Of a DNA stretch of 64,000 nucleotides, positions 27,340-35,025 are shown one piece after another. The DNA is from Kocuria rhizophila DC2201 (lineage in GTDB: Bacteria; Actinomycetota; Actinomycetes; Actinomycetales; Micrococcaceae): the NCBI RefSeq assembly GCF_000010285.1, contig NC_010617.1:2418001-2482000 (forward strand), given 5' to 3'. The notes under the pieces were generated by a model. It ran no database searches. It had not been told where the DNA came from and was given only the letters and a program-made list of their open reading frames with translations. The position numbers and the translations under genes were made by a program. Position 1 is the stretch's first letter, and each line of letters starts with the position of its first letter.

Positions 27340-28349
27340 TGAGCGCTTCGAAAACCAGTTTCGCCAAGGCGCTGAACACCGCGCTCGCGGACGCCATGGA
27401 GGCATCCCGGGAGGTCGTGGTCTTCGGTGAGGACGTGGGCACCCTCGGCGGCGTCTTCCGCATCACCGACGGGCTGACCGCGCGCTTCGGCCGCGAGCGC
27501 TGCTTCGACACCCCGCTCGCGGAGTCCGGGATCATCGGCACCGCGGTGGGCATGGCCATGAACGGCATGCGCCCCGTGGCGGAGATGCAGTTCGACGCGT
27601 TCGCGTACCCCGCGTTCGAGCAGGTGGCCTCGCACGTGGCCAAGATGCACAACCGCACCCGGGGCAAGCTGAGCATGCCCCTGGTCATCCGCATCCCCTA
27701 CGGCGGCGGCGTGGGCGGCGTGGAGCACCACTGCGACTCCTCCGAGTCCTACTACGCGCACACCCCCGGGCTGAAGGTCTTCACCCCGGCCTCGGTGACG
27801 GACGCGTACGTGATGCTGCGCGAGGCCATCGACTCCCCGGACCCTGTGGTGTTCTTCGAGCCCAAGCGGCTGTACTGGTCCACCGCGCAGGTGGACCTGG
27901 AGGAGCTGCGCGAGCAGTACGAGAACGGGAACCTGCCCAAGCGCGAGGGCCACGCCGTCGTCGCCCGTGAGGGCAGTGACGCAACCCTGATCTCCTACGG
28001 CCCGTCCGTGCCGGTGTGCCTGGCCGCGGCCGAGGAGGCCGCGAAGGACGGCATGTCCGTGGAGGTCATCGACCTCGGCTCCGTGGTGCCCTACGACGAC
28101 GAGTCCGTGGCCGCCTCCGTGCGCCGCACCGGGCGCGCCGTGGTGGTGGCCGAGTCCCAGGGCTTCGCGTCCGTGGCCTCGGAGATCGCCGCGCGCACCC
28201 AGGAGCGCTGCTTCCACTCGCTCGCCGCGCCGGTGCTGCGGGTCACGGGATTCGACATCCCCTACCCCTCACCGTCCTTCGAGCACCACCACATCCCGAG
28301 TTCCGAGCGCATCCTGGATGCCCTGGACGACCTGCAGTGGGAGGACTGA
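27339..28349 (+). CDS. bkdB: Branched-chain 2-oxoacid dehydrogenase E1 beta subunit
   Basis: A 336-residue transketolase-like E1 beta subunit completing the E1 heterotetramer. Conserved segments are VVVFGEDVGTLGGVFRITDG, ERCFDTPLAESGIIGTAVGM, EMQFDAFAYPAFEQVASHVA and VIRIPYGGGVGGVEHHCDSS. The C-terminal domain includes VEVIDLGSVVPYDDESV and the ending SSERILDALDDLQWED. ATG 27339 overlaps the bkdA stop by one base (TGATG); an in-frame GTG just before it would lie inside that stop. The E2 gene follows after 3 bp. Confidence 0.95.
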   Translation: MSASKTSFAKALNTALADAMEASREVVVFGEDVGTLGGVFRITDGLTARFGRERCFDTPLAESGIIGTAVGMAMNGMRPVAEMQFDAFAYPAFEQVASHVAKMHNRTRGKLSMPLVIRIPYGGGVGGVEHHCDSSESYYAHTPGLKVFTPASVTDAYVMLREAIDSPDPVVFFEPKRLYWSTAQVDLEELREQYENGNLPKREGHAVVAREGSDATLISYGPSVPVCLAAAEEAAKDGMSVEVIDLGSVVPYDDESVAASVRRTGRAVVVAESQGFASVASEIAARTQERCFHSLAAPVLRVTGFDIPYPSPSFEHHHIPSSERILDALDDLQWED

Positions 28350-28352
28350 CCC

Positions 28353-29897
28353 GTGAGCATCAATGTGTTCAACCTGCCCGACCTGGGCGAAGGGCTCACC
28401 GAGGCGGACATCCTCCGCTGGCTCGTGGCCGAGGGTGACACCGTCACCATGGACCAGCCCATCGTGGAAGTGGAGACCGCCAAGTCCGCCGTGGAGGTGC
28501 CCACCCCGTTCGAGGGCGTGGTCCACAAGCTGCACGGCGCGGAGGGGGACACCATGCTGGTGGACCAGCCGCTGATCTCCATCTCCGACGGCGTGGAGTC
28601 CCCCGAGGCCCCCGCCGGCTCCGAGACGGACGCGGACGCGCCCGGCGCCGAGCACGGCGCGAGCTACCGCGAGGAGGAGCTCGCGGGCACCACGCCCTCG
28701 GCCGAGCTGTCCGTGGACGAAGCCGATCCCACCGCAGGTGAGGACGAGGAGTCCTCCGGCAACGTGCTGATCGGCTACGGCACCTCCGCCGCGTCCTCGT
28801 CCCGCCGACGCCGCCGCAAGCGCGGTGCCGGTGCCGACGCCGCCGGGCAGACCCACGACGCGCTCGCCGAGGCCCCGCGCCTGGCCCCCACCGTGATCTC
28901 CCCGCTCGTGCGCAAGCTCGCCCGGGAGCACGGCGTGGACATCGCCGCCCTCCAGGGCACCGGCCCCGGCGGTCTGATCATGCGCAAGGACGTCCTCGCG
29001 GCCATCGACCAGGTGGACGACCAGCGGATGCGCGCCGACGCCGCCGGGCCGGCCCCCACGGGCCTCTCCGCCGCGGAGCCCGCGGCTCCCGCCCCCGCCG
29101 GCCTGAGCGCCGCGGGAGGTGCGGCACCCCAGGGTGGTGCCGCGGCGGCGTCGTCCCCGGCGGCCGCCGGGCCCGACTCCCGCACCGGGCTGCCGATCGC
29201 GTTGCAGGAGCCCGTCAAGGGCGTGCGCAAGACCATTGCGGACGCCATGACCCGCTCCCGCACGGAGATCCCGGAGGCCACCGTGTGGGTGGACGTGGAC
29301 GCCACCGAGCTGCTGAAGCTGCGCTCCGAGCTCAAGGCCAAGGATCCGGAGAACACGCCGAGCCTGCTCGCGCTGATCGCCCGGTTCACCGTGGCCGGGC
29401 TGCGGAAGTTCCCGCAGCTCAACGCCCGCGTGGACACCGCCGAGGACGGCTCCCGGACCATCACCCGCCTGCAGGGCGTGAACCTGGGCCTCGCGGTGGA
29501 GTCCGAGCGCGGACTCATGGTGCCGAACCTGCGCAACGCGGATCAGCTCAGCGCCATGGAGCTGACCGGCGCCATGCGGGAGATCATCCAGGTGGCTCGC
29601 TCCGGCAAGGCCAGCCCCGCCCAGCTGAGCGGCTCCACGTTCACGCTGAACAACTACGGCGTGTTCGGCACAGACGGCGCCACCCCGATCATCAACCACC
29701 CCGAGGCCGCGATCCTGGGCATCGGGCGGATCATCGACAAGCCGTGGGTGGTGGACGGTGAGCTGGCCGTCCGCAAGGTCACCACCGTGACCATCGCCTT
29801 CGACCACCGGGTGTGCGACGGCGGCGCGGCCGGCGGCTTCATCCGCTTCGTGGCGGACTGCATCGAGAACCCCGTGGGGGCGCTCACGCAGATCTGA
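28353..29897 (+). CDS. bkdC: Dihydrolipoamide acyltransferase E2 subunit
   Basis: A 514-residue E2. Lipoyl domain at residues ~3-80 with the lipoylated Lys about 44 in VEVETAKSAVEVPTP. A ~100-residue linker follows, acidic then basic (RRRRKRG). The peripheral-subunit-binding domain is at ~178-215 (VISPLVRKLAREHGVDIAAL), then a second Ala/Pro-rich linker with a GCGGCGTCGT word. The catalytic domain (~280-514) ends with FDHRVCDGGAAGGF, containing the HxxxDG active site. It forms the core of the dehydrogenase complex. GTG 28353 lies 3 bp after bkdB. No E3 gene follows; a shared lipoamide dehydrogenase elsewhere is presumed. Confidence 0.94.
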   Translation: MSINVFNLPDLGEGLTEADILRWLVAEGDTVTMDQPIVEVETAKSAVEVPTPFEGVVHKLHGAEGDTMLVDQPLISISDGVESPEAPAGSETDADAPGAEHGASYREEELAGTTPSAELSVDEADPTAGEDEESSGNVLIGYGTSAASSSRRRRRKRGAGADAAGQTHDALAEAPRLAPTVISPLVRKLAREHGVDIAALQGTGPGGLIMRKDVLAAIDQVDDQRMRADAAGPAPTGLSAAEPAAPAPAGLSAAGGAAPQGGAAAASSPAAAGPDSRTGLPIALQEPVKGVRKTIADAMTRSRTEIPEATVWVDVDATELLKLRSELKAKDPENTPSLLALIARFTVAGLRKFPQLNARVDTAEDGSRTITRLQGVNLGLAVESERGLMVPNLRNADQLSAMELTGAMREIIQVARSGKASPAQLSGSTFTLNNYGVFGTDGATPIINHPEAAILGIGRIIDKPWVVDGELAVRKVTTVTIAFDHRVCDGGAAGGFIRFVADCIENPVGALTQI

Positions 29898-29958
29898 CCC
29901 GTTCGGGTCCCAGGGGACATCGACCGCGCGCCAGCCACCGGTTCGCGCGGAGGGGGGC

Positions 29959-29994
29959 GCGACGGCGCCCGGGCTTCGGCCCGGGCGCCGTCGC
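29959..29994. terminator. Perfect 16-bp hairpin with TTCG loop after the bkd operon
   Basis: GCGACGGCGCCCGGGC (29959-29974) pairs exactly with 29979-29994 around TTCG, 62 bp past the bkdC stop. No T-run follows. It is the clear end of the bkd transcript and also faces the convergent gene ending at 30132. Confidence 0.85.
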
Positions 29995-30054
29995 CGTGTT
30001 CCGTCGCCGCTTTCCGGGGTCACGCTCCGGGGCCGTGTGCCGGGTCTGTCCTGC

Positions 30055-30065
30055 GGGGGGGGGGG
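30055..30065. repeat. Run of eleven G between convergent genes
   Basis: An uninterrupted G11 tract between the bkd terminator and the stop of the prenyl-synthase-like gene. Long G tracts are prone to slippage and to base-calling errors; it is not in a coding sequence. The rest of the 234-bp gap holds only the hairpin. Confidence 0.8.
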
Positions 30066-30131
30066 CGCCCTAGTCACGAGGCACACCCGGTGACAAGAAA
30101 CCGTCCCGTGGACCACAGGCACCCCGCGGGG

Positions 30132-31367
30132 TCAGGTCGCGGCGGAGCCCAGTTCCCGCTCCGCCCACGCCCGCAGGCGCTCCACCAGGGCCGGGGGCAG
30201 GTCCCCTCCGGCCATCGCGTGCTCGGAGCGGGTGCGGGCGGTGCCCATCATGCGGGCGACGGCGCGCACGGAACCGGAGCGCTCTAGCAGCTGGTGGGCG
30301 TGAACGGCGTCGTCGTCCGTGAGGGTGCCCTCCGCCGCGCGCTCGCACAGGGAGCGCCACGCGGGGCCGTGGGGGCCGGAGGCCACGAACGTGCCGAGCA
30401 CCGTGGGCCGGTCCGCGCGCAGCAGCTCGCGGGCTCCGTGGCCACCCTGCGTGTGGGCCGCGAGGCGCAGCTCCTTCGCGAGCCCGTGCGCCATGCCCAG
30501 GGCGCGTCCGGTGTCCGCCAGGGCGTTGACGTGCGCGGTGGGCGCCCCACCCAGCACGGCGCCCGCGCGCAGCGGCGCCTCGTAGCAGGGCACGGCGCTG
30601 CCGATGCGCAGGGTCTCCAGCACCTCACCGTGCGAGACGGTGGCCGCACGCTGCGTGAGCTCCCCCAGGATGCGCTCCCCCGCGGCAGCGTGGAACACGG
30701 AGTGGTCCAGGATCTCCAGGAGTTTGATGAGCCGCGTCTCCGGCGCGTGGGACGTGGCCACCATGCGGTAGGCGGCGGCCAGGGCGAGTTCGCTCGCGAG
30801 CGACGTGTAGTGGACCGGGTCCTCGGGGCTCTGCCGCTCCCGGTCCGGCGCGTCCGCAGCGGGGCGGCCGGGGCCCACCTGATCGGAGCCCACCGGTTCC
30901 GCGCCCGCAGGGTCGGTGCCCGCCGAGTGCGTGCCGCCCGGGGCCGTGGTCCCGGTGGGAGCGTTGCCCGCCACGGCGTCCTCGCGTGGCGTGCGGTCCG
31001 GGCCGGGAGCCGCCGCGTGCGGTGCGTCCGACGACGCCGCCGCGATCGCCGTTCCGGGGCTCACGCCCTCGCCGCGCAGCAGCAGGGCGGTGTTGAGCAG
31101 CTCGAAACCCGCCGCCACGGCGTTGAGCACCGGGCGCGTGGGACGCGCCGGGTAGGCCTCCACCGCGGCCATCACGAAGTCCTGCTGCAGCCCCTCCGCG
31201 GCGTAGGTGACCTCCGCGACCCGTGCCCACACGCGCTCGTAGCCAGGGCTGAGGTCCGCGGCCCGGCGCCGGGAGTGCTCCAGGAACCCGCGCACCGCAG
31301 TGGCGGGGGTGAACTCCTGGGACCTGCGCCCGGTTCCACTGCTGGTGTACGAGGAGGTGGGCGTCAT
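30132..31367 (-). CDS. Polyprenyl-synthase-like protein lacking the Asp-rich motifs
   Basis: A 411-residue protein with the helical pattern of trans-isoprenyl diphosphate synthases. AAGFELLNTALLLRGEGVSP aligns with the helix that normally holds DDxxD, but no aspartates are there. ETLRIGSAVPCYEAPLRAGA and LADTGRALGMAHGLAKELRL align with the second half, again without the second Asp motif. A ~65-residue Pro/Gly/Ala-rich insert (with an ACGACGCCGC word at 31031) sits near residue 130. Without Mg-binding residues, classical prenyl transfer seems impossible; a regulatory or scaffold role, or misassignment, are alternatives. Start ATG 31367 and family placement are moderately supported; the gene stands alone on its strand. 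Confidence 0.6.
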   Translation of the reverse strand: MTPTSSYTSSGTGRRSQEFTPATAVRGFLEHSRRRAADLSPGYERVWARVAEVTYAAEGLQQDFVMAAVEAYPARPTRPVLNAVAAGFELLNTALLLRGEGVSPGTAIAAASSDAPHAAAPGPDRTPREDAVAGNAPTGTTAPGGTHSAGTDPAGAEPVGSDQVGPGRPAADAPDRERQSPEDPVHYTSLASELALAAAYRMVATSHAPETRLIKLLEILDHSVFHAAAGERILGELTQRAATVSHGEVLETLRIGSAVPCYEAPLRAGAVLGGAPTAHVNALADTGRALGMAHGLAKELRLAAHTQGGHGARELLRADRPTVLGTFVASGPHGPAWRSLCERAAEGTLTDDDAVHAHQLLERSGSVRAVARMMGTARTRSEHAMAGGDLPPALVERLRAWAERELGSAAT

Positions 31368-31418
31368 GGGTCCATTTCAGCACATGCCCCCGGTGGGCCG
31401 GATCACCCGCCACGGGCC

Positions 31419-32030
31419 TCAGATCGCGGGCATCAGCGCCAGCTGCACCGCGATGAACAGCATCACCAGGCCCACGCCCACGTCCACGATCCGCCACGTC
31501 AGCGGGGTGTTCAGCACGTGGGACAGCGCCCGCGCACCGGCACCCAGGGCCGTGAACCAGATGACCGAGCCCGTGAACGCACCGCCCGCGAAGATCCAGC
31601 GCTGCTCGCCGTGCTGGTTGGCCAGGTTGCCCAGGATGAGCACGGCGTCAAGATAGGCGTGGGGGTTGAGCCACGTGAACGCGAGCGTCGCGAGGACCAC
31701 CCCGCGCAGCGACCCCGCCCCGGTGCCCGCGGCATCCATGGTCTGGGGTTTCAGCGCCGACCTGAAGGACATCACCGCGAACACCGCGAGGTACACGACC
31801 CCCGCCCAGCGGAAGGCGTTGAGCAGCCACGGCACCCGCTCGATGAGCACCCCGATCCCCGCGGTGCCCAACCCGATCAGGAAGATGTCCGAGACGATGC
31901 AGATGGCCACCACCGCGCCCACGTGCTCGCGGCGGATGCCCTGGCGCAGCACGAACGCGTTCTGGGCGCCGATGGCCACGATCAGGGCGAGCCCGGTCAC
32001 CAGTCCGGGAAGAAACGCAGAAGTCACCAC
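31419..32030 (-). CDS. LysE/ArgO-family amino-acid exporter
   Basis: A 203-residue inner-membrane exporter with about six helices. The N-terminus GLALIVAIGAQNAFVLRQGI is the LysE/ArgO signature, followed by VSDIFLIGLGTAGIGVLIER and FTWLNPHAYLDAVLILGNLA (conserved NPHAYLD). Family members export lysine and/or arginine by proton antiport and protect against basic amino-acid overload. The start is GTG 32030 or the adjacent GTG 32027; no strong ribosome site is visible. No LysG/ArgP-type regulator is adjacent. It is divergent from the nitroreductase, with inverted repeats in between. Confidence 0.92.
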   Translation of the reverse strand: MVTSAFLPGLVTGLALIVAIGAQNAFVLRQGIRREHVGAVVAICIVSDIFLIGLGTAGIGVLIERVPWLLNAFRWAGVVYLAVFAVMSFRSALKPQTMDAAGTGAGSLRGVVLATLAFTWLNPHAYLDAVLILGNLANQHGEQRWIFAGGAFTGSVIWFTALGAGARALSHVLNTPLTWRIVDVGVGLVMLFIAVQLALMPAI

Positions 32031-32052
32031 GACAACCTACAGCCCGGCGTGA

Positions 32053-32108
32053 CGTTGCCGACATCCGCTCGCGGGCGGCAACGCATCGGCGTATGGTTTC
32101 CACGGAAA
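32053..32108. promoter_or_regulatory. Two inverted repeats in the lysE/nitroreductase divergent region
   Basis: CGTTGCCG (32053-32060) and CGGCAACG (32076-32083) are exact inverted repeats 15 nt apart. TTTCCACGGAAA (32097-32108) is a palindrome with a 2-nt centre. Both lie between the divergent starts 32030 and 32155. They are candidate operators or a hairpin; no specific regulator can be named. Confidence 0.45.
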
Positions 32109-32154
32109 TTACTTCGGGCGCTCACGTCGCCCGCACTCCCCGGAAGGACGCCCC

Positions 32155-32769
32155 ATGAGCACCGCCACCATCGAGCAGCTGGCCCTTGAGATCACCACCG
32201 AGGACGCCGACCGCCTGTTCACCACGGCCCGCACCGCGAGCCACTTCACGGACGAGCCCGTGACCGCTGAGCAGAAGCACACCATCTACGAGCTCACCAA
32301 GATGGGCCCCACGGCGTTCAACTCCCAGCCCCTGCGCATCACGTGGGTGGAGTCCCCCGAGGCCCGCGAGCGCCTGGTGCAGCACATGAGCGGCGGCAAC
32401 CAGGAGAAGACCCGCAACGCGCCGCTGACCGCCATCCTGTCCTTCGACGAGAACTGGCACACCCGCTTCCCGGACTTCCTCCCCGCGGCCCCGCAGCTGC
32501 AGGGCATGTACGACGAGAACGCGGAGCTGCGCATGTCCAGCGGCACGGCCAACGCGCACATCCAGGTGGGCTACTTCATCATCGCCGCCCGCGCCGCCGG
32601 GCTGGCCGTGGGCCCGATGACCGGCTTCGACGCCCCCGCCGTGGACCGGGAATTCTTCGAGGGCACGGGCAAGCGCTCCATCGTGGCGGTCAACCTGGGC
32701 CGTCCGCAGGCCCCGGGCTACGAGCGCAACCCGCGCTTCGCCGCGGAGGACGTCACCGAGAGCATCTGA
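32155..32769 (+). CDS. Nitroreductase-family protein (RutE/malonic semialdehyde reductase-like)
   Basis: A 204-residue FMN-dependent oxidoreductase. It shows ARTASHFTDEPVTAEQKHTI, the segment MGPTAFNSQPLRITWVESPE (family motif PTxxNxQPxR for FMN binding), SSGTANAHIQVGYFIIAARA and GLAVGPMTGFD, all typical of the HadB/RutE subgroup. That subgroup reduces malonic semialdehyde in pyrimidine breakdown or other small substrates. GGAAGGACGCCCC precedes ATG 32155. No rut genes are nearby, so the substrate is uncertain. A 12-bp-stem hairpin follows. Confidence 0.88.
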   Translation: MSTATIEQLALEITTEDADRLFTTARTASHFTDEPVTAEQKHTIYELTKMGPTAFNSQPLRITWVESPEARERLVQHMSGGNQEKTRNAPLTAILSFDENWHTRFPDFLPAAPQLQGMYDENAELRMSSGTANAHIQVGYFIIAARAAGLAVGPMTGFDAPAVDREFFEGTGKRSIVAVNLGRPQAPGYERNPRFAAEDVTESI

Positions 32770-32788
32770 GCCGCGGGCTCCCGGCCGA

Positions 32789-32827
32789 CGGCGACGCCGC
32801 ACGGCACCATACCCGGCGGCGTCGCCG
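32789..32827. terminator. 12-bp hairpin between nitroreductase and MarR genes
   Basis: CGGCGACGCCGC (32789-32800) and GCGGCGTCGCCG (32816-32827) pair perfectly with a 15-nt loop, between convergent stops 32769 and 32880. The arm is a one-base variant of the recurring word. Confidence 0.7.
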
Positions 32828-32879
32828 CACCTGCCGCGCGGCACCCGGCCCCGGGCCCCGGGCACTGGTGGGCCCGCGG

Positions 32880-33368
32880 TCAGGAGCCCCCGGACTCGGG
32901 ATCCGTGGAGTCCTTGCCGCCGGCGAGCTTCGCGAGCACGGGCAGGGCGGCGTCGAGCCTGGTGAGGTCCTCAGCAGTGAGGGTGGTCAGCACGTCCGCC
33001 ACGCACTCGTTGCGGTGCTGGTCCTCCCGCGCGAGCACCTCCTCGCCCTGGGGTGTGAGGGACACGAGCACCGCCCGGGCATCGGTGGGATCAGGGTCCC
33101 GGCGCACCAACCCAGCCCTGCTGAGCCGGTCCACGCTCTGGGTGGCCGTGGGCGTGCGCACGCCCAGGTTCGCGGCGATCGTGGTCATCCGCACCCCACC
33201 CGGGAGCAGCATTGCCAGCAGGCTGACCTGCTGGCTCGTGATGTCCCGGGCGCCTTCCATGCTGCGCAGGAAATACACGCCGTGACGCAGCACCTCCCGC
33301 AACCGCGCCGCGCTGCGGAGCATCCGGGTGCGGTCGTCGTCGGGCGCGGGGGCGTGGGAGGTGTCCAT
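32880..33368 (-). CDS. MarR-family transcriptional regulator
   Basis: A 162-residue winged-helix regulator: TSQQVSLLAMLLPGGVRMTT, the recognition region IAANLGVRTPTATQSVDRLS and the wing VRRDPDPTDARAVLVSLTPQ are diagnostic. The C-terminal dimerisation helix ends in a Ser/Gly-rich tail. ATG 33368 begins a short polar leader. It converges on the nitroreductase and backs onto the decayed toxin-antitoxin locus, so its target is not obvious; it may regulate itself or a distant gene. No convincing palindrome was seen in the 212-bp gap upstream (33369-33580). Confidence 0.9.
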   Translation of the reverse strand: MDTSHAPAPDDDRTRMLRSAARLREVLRHGVYFLRSMEGARDITSQQVSLLAMLLPGGVRMTTIAANLGVRTPTATQSVDRLSRAGLVRRDPDPTDARAVLVSLTPQGEEVLAREDQHRNECVADVLTTLTAEDLTRLDAALPVLAKLAGGKDSTDPESGGS

Positions 33369-33580
33369 GTCTGCCTATTTTAGGCGCGGCGCCTGCCTGG
33401 CCGTGGCGTCATGGTGCACGTCACCCGGCGACACCCCGCCGCTCCCCATGCAGGCCCGTCCCCAACGGTCAGCTCAAGAAACCGTCTGCTGGACCCTCGC
33501 AAGAGTCCATGCGTTGCTCCGTCACGAGTGCAGGGCACCACCGACCACACATCGTGAGAGGGTGCCGCTGAGCGCCCCGC

Positions 33581-34327
33581 ATGGGGCATACCCCCCCTTC
33601 GGGATCTGGCGCGGGAAACACCAGCGATCCTCCACGTCTCGCATCCGCTGGGATCCCAGCGCGTCCGCGCAGTCGTCACCGACAGCCCGACCTTCACCCG
33701 TGTGCTTGAACTGGACGAAGCAGCCGGAGACCCTCTGCTCCTCCTCGCACGGTCGATCCACCCCCGCAGCGCCCACGAGCTGCTCGAAGCCCCCGTCAGG
33801 GCACTCGCGGCCGCCGCAAAGGTGTCCCTGGGTCAAGCCCAGTCCACGCTGGAGCTTCTCGACGAGCAAGGATTTCTGGATCGCCGCAGCAGGCGTCTGA
33901 TGCGCAGGGAGATCCTCACCGAACGGTGGGCCGACGCTTTTGCCACCGGCCTCGGCCCCAAAACGCTGGTACAGCAGTTTCACGGCGATCCCGGCCACTT
34001 GAGCCTTGCGGGTCACGGGGTGGTCTACGTGAGCGGCGAGCAGGCGGCCCCGTGGATCAAGAACCCTGAAACCGCCACCCTCTATGTGGAGGTCCTCTCG
34101 CCCGAGATGATATTCGGCAACCGCTGGCGGACGGACGAGACGCCGAACATCATGGTCCACACCACGTTCTGGGTCCCCCGGGCGTTGAAGATCCACCACC
34201 CTCGTCCTTCCCGGCTCCTGCCCCGCCGCTCCTGACGTACGCCGATCTGAAGGCCGCCGGCGAACCCCGCCAGCTCGAAGCAGCTCAGCACGTGAAGGAC
34301 ACGCATGCTCACCTTTGGCGTCCCTGA
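33581..34327 (+). pseudogene. AbiEi-type antitoxin remnant, frameshifted
   Basis: The frame from 33702 gives a winged-helix-like N-terminus (LLEAPVRALAAAAKVSLGQA) and an AbiEi-like centre (LSLAGHGVVYVSGEQAAPWI, TATLYVEVLSPEMIF, NIMVHTTFW). Near 34180-34195 the frame shifts by one; the family ending APPLLTYADLKAAGEPRQLE continues in the next frame to a TGA at 34325-34327. At the 5' side, ATG 33581 joins the frame only if the C7 run at 33591-33597 loses one base. Type IV antitoxins of this family silence the AbiEii nucleotidyltransferase. Lower GC and looser codon use than neighbours suggest acquired DNA. Assignment rests on pattern memory, so moderate. Confidence 0.6.
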
Positions 34328-34910
34328 TCCCGGAGTCCTGGATGTCGTGGGCGGCATCCCCGTGGACTTCATGCCTTTCGGCGCCCAGCTCGAGGAACCG
34401 CCGGGAACCCTCACGCCTCCGCCGCACAAGGAGGGATGGACCGTCGCCGGTTTCCAAGACGTTCACCGCCATGCCCAGGACGTCGACATTGGCCCTCGCG
34501 AGGTCACCGTCCGAATGCCCTCGCCCGCGGGATACACCGCGCTGAAGCTGCGTTCCTGGGCCGTCAGAGCTGCCCTTCACGACACCAAGGACGCCCGGGA
34601 TCTAGCAGTGGCGTGCCACTGGTACACGGAATCCGAAGCGGTCCGCACTGAGCTCTACGAGACCGATCGTGGACAGAGGCTGCTCATGGATCACGACTTC
34701 GACCAGGACCTGGCAGCCGTAGCGCTGTTGTCCCGCGAAGTGGCCACGATTTTCTCCACCCCCGTCAGAATTGAACTCGCCGCCGATCTGAGGAATGCCG
34801 ATGCTGCCCTGCTTGCCGGGCGGTTCACGACGGCACCTCAGCTGTTCCTCACGAGCGACGTGCGTCGCCGGCAAGCCCTGATCGCCGCGCTGCTGTCCGC
34901 AGTCACCTGA
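34305..34910 (+). pseudogene. AbiEii-type nucleotidyltransferase toxin, N-terminally truncated
   Basis: The 201-residue frame begins at MLTFGVPDPGVLDVVGGIPV followed by DFMPFG, the middle of an AbiEii/NTase-like toxin, then EGWTVAGFQDVHRHAQDV, SPAGYTALKLRSWAVRAALH and DTKDARDLAVACHWY, a typical order for the family. The expected first ~90 residues with the nucleotidyltransferase GS/DxD core are missing, and stops at 34248 and 34293 block any extension. ATG 34305 overlaps the antitoxin remnant. It is therefore probably non-toxic. It could alternatively be a stand-alone C-terminal fragment still expressed. Confidence 0.55.
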
Positions 34911-34961
34911 AGAGTCCGCGAGCACCACACTGCTACCTGCGGGCGCCTCGCCCGGACAGAC

Positions 34962-34993
34962 CTCGGGCGGGAGGGTTCACCCTCCCGCCCGAG
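34962..34993. terminator. Perfect 14-bp hairpin with TTCA loop
   Basis: CTCGGGCGGGAGGG (34962-34975) pairs exactly with 34980-34993 around TTCA, between the convergent toxin remnant (34910) and the aminotransferase (35026). It marks the end of the arginine-type operon on the minus strand. Confidence 0.8.
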
Positions 34994-35025
34994 ACCGTCG
35001 CACCATGCGTCGGAGCGCGTGCCCG

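Noticed and set aside
33369-35025. Mobile element carrying the AbiE-like remnant.
   Set aside because: Lower GC suggests acquisition, but no transposase, integrase, terminal inverted repeats or target duplication were found.
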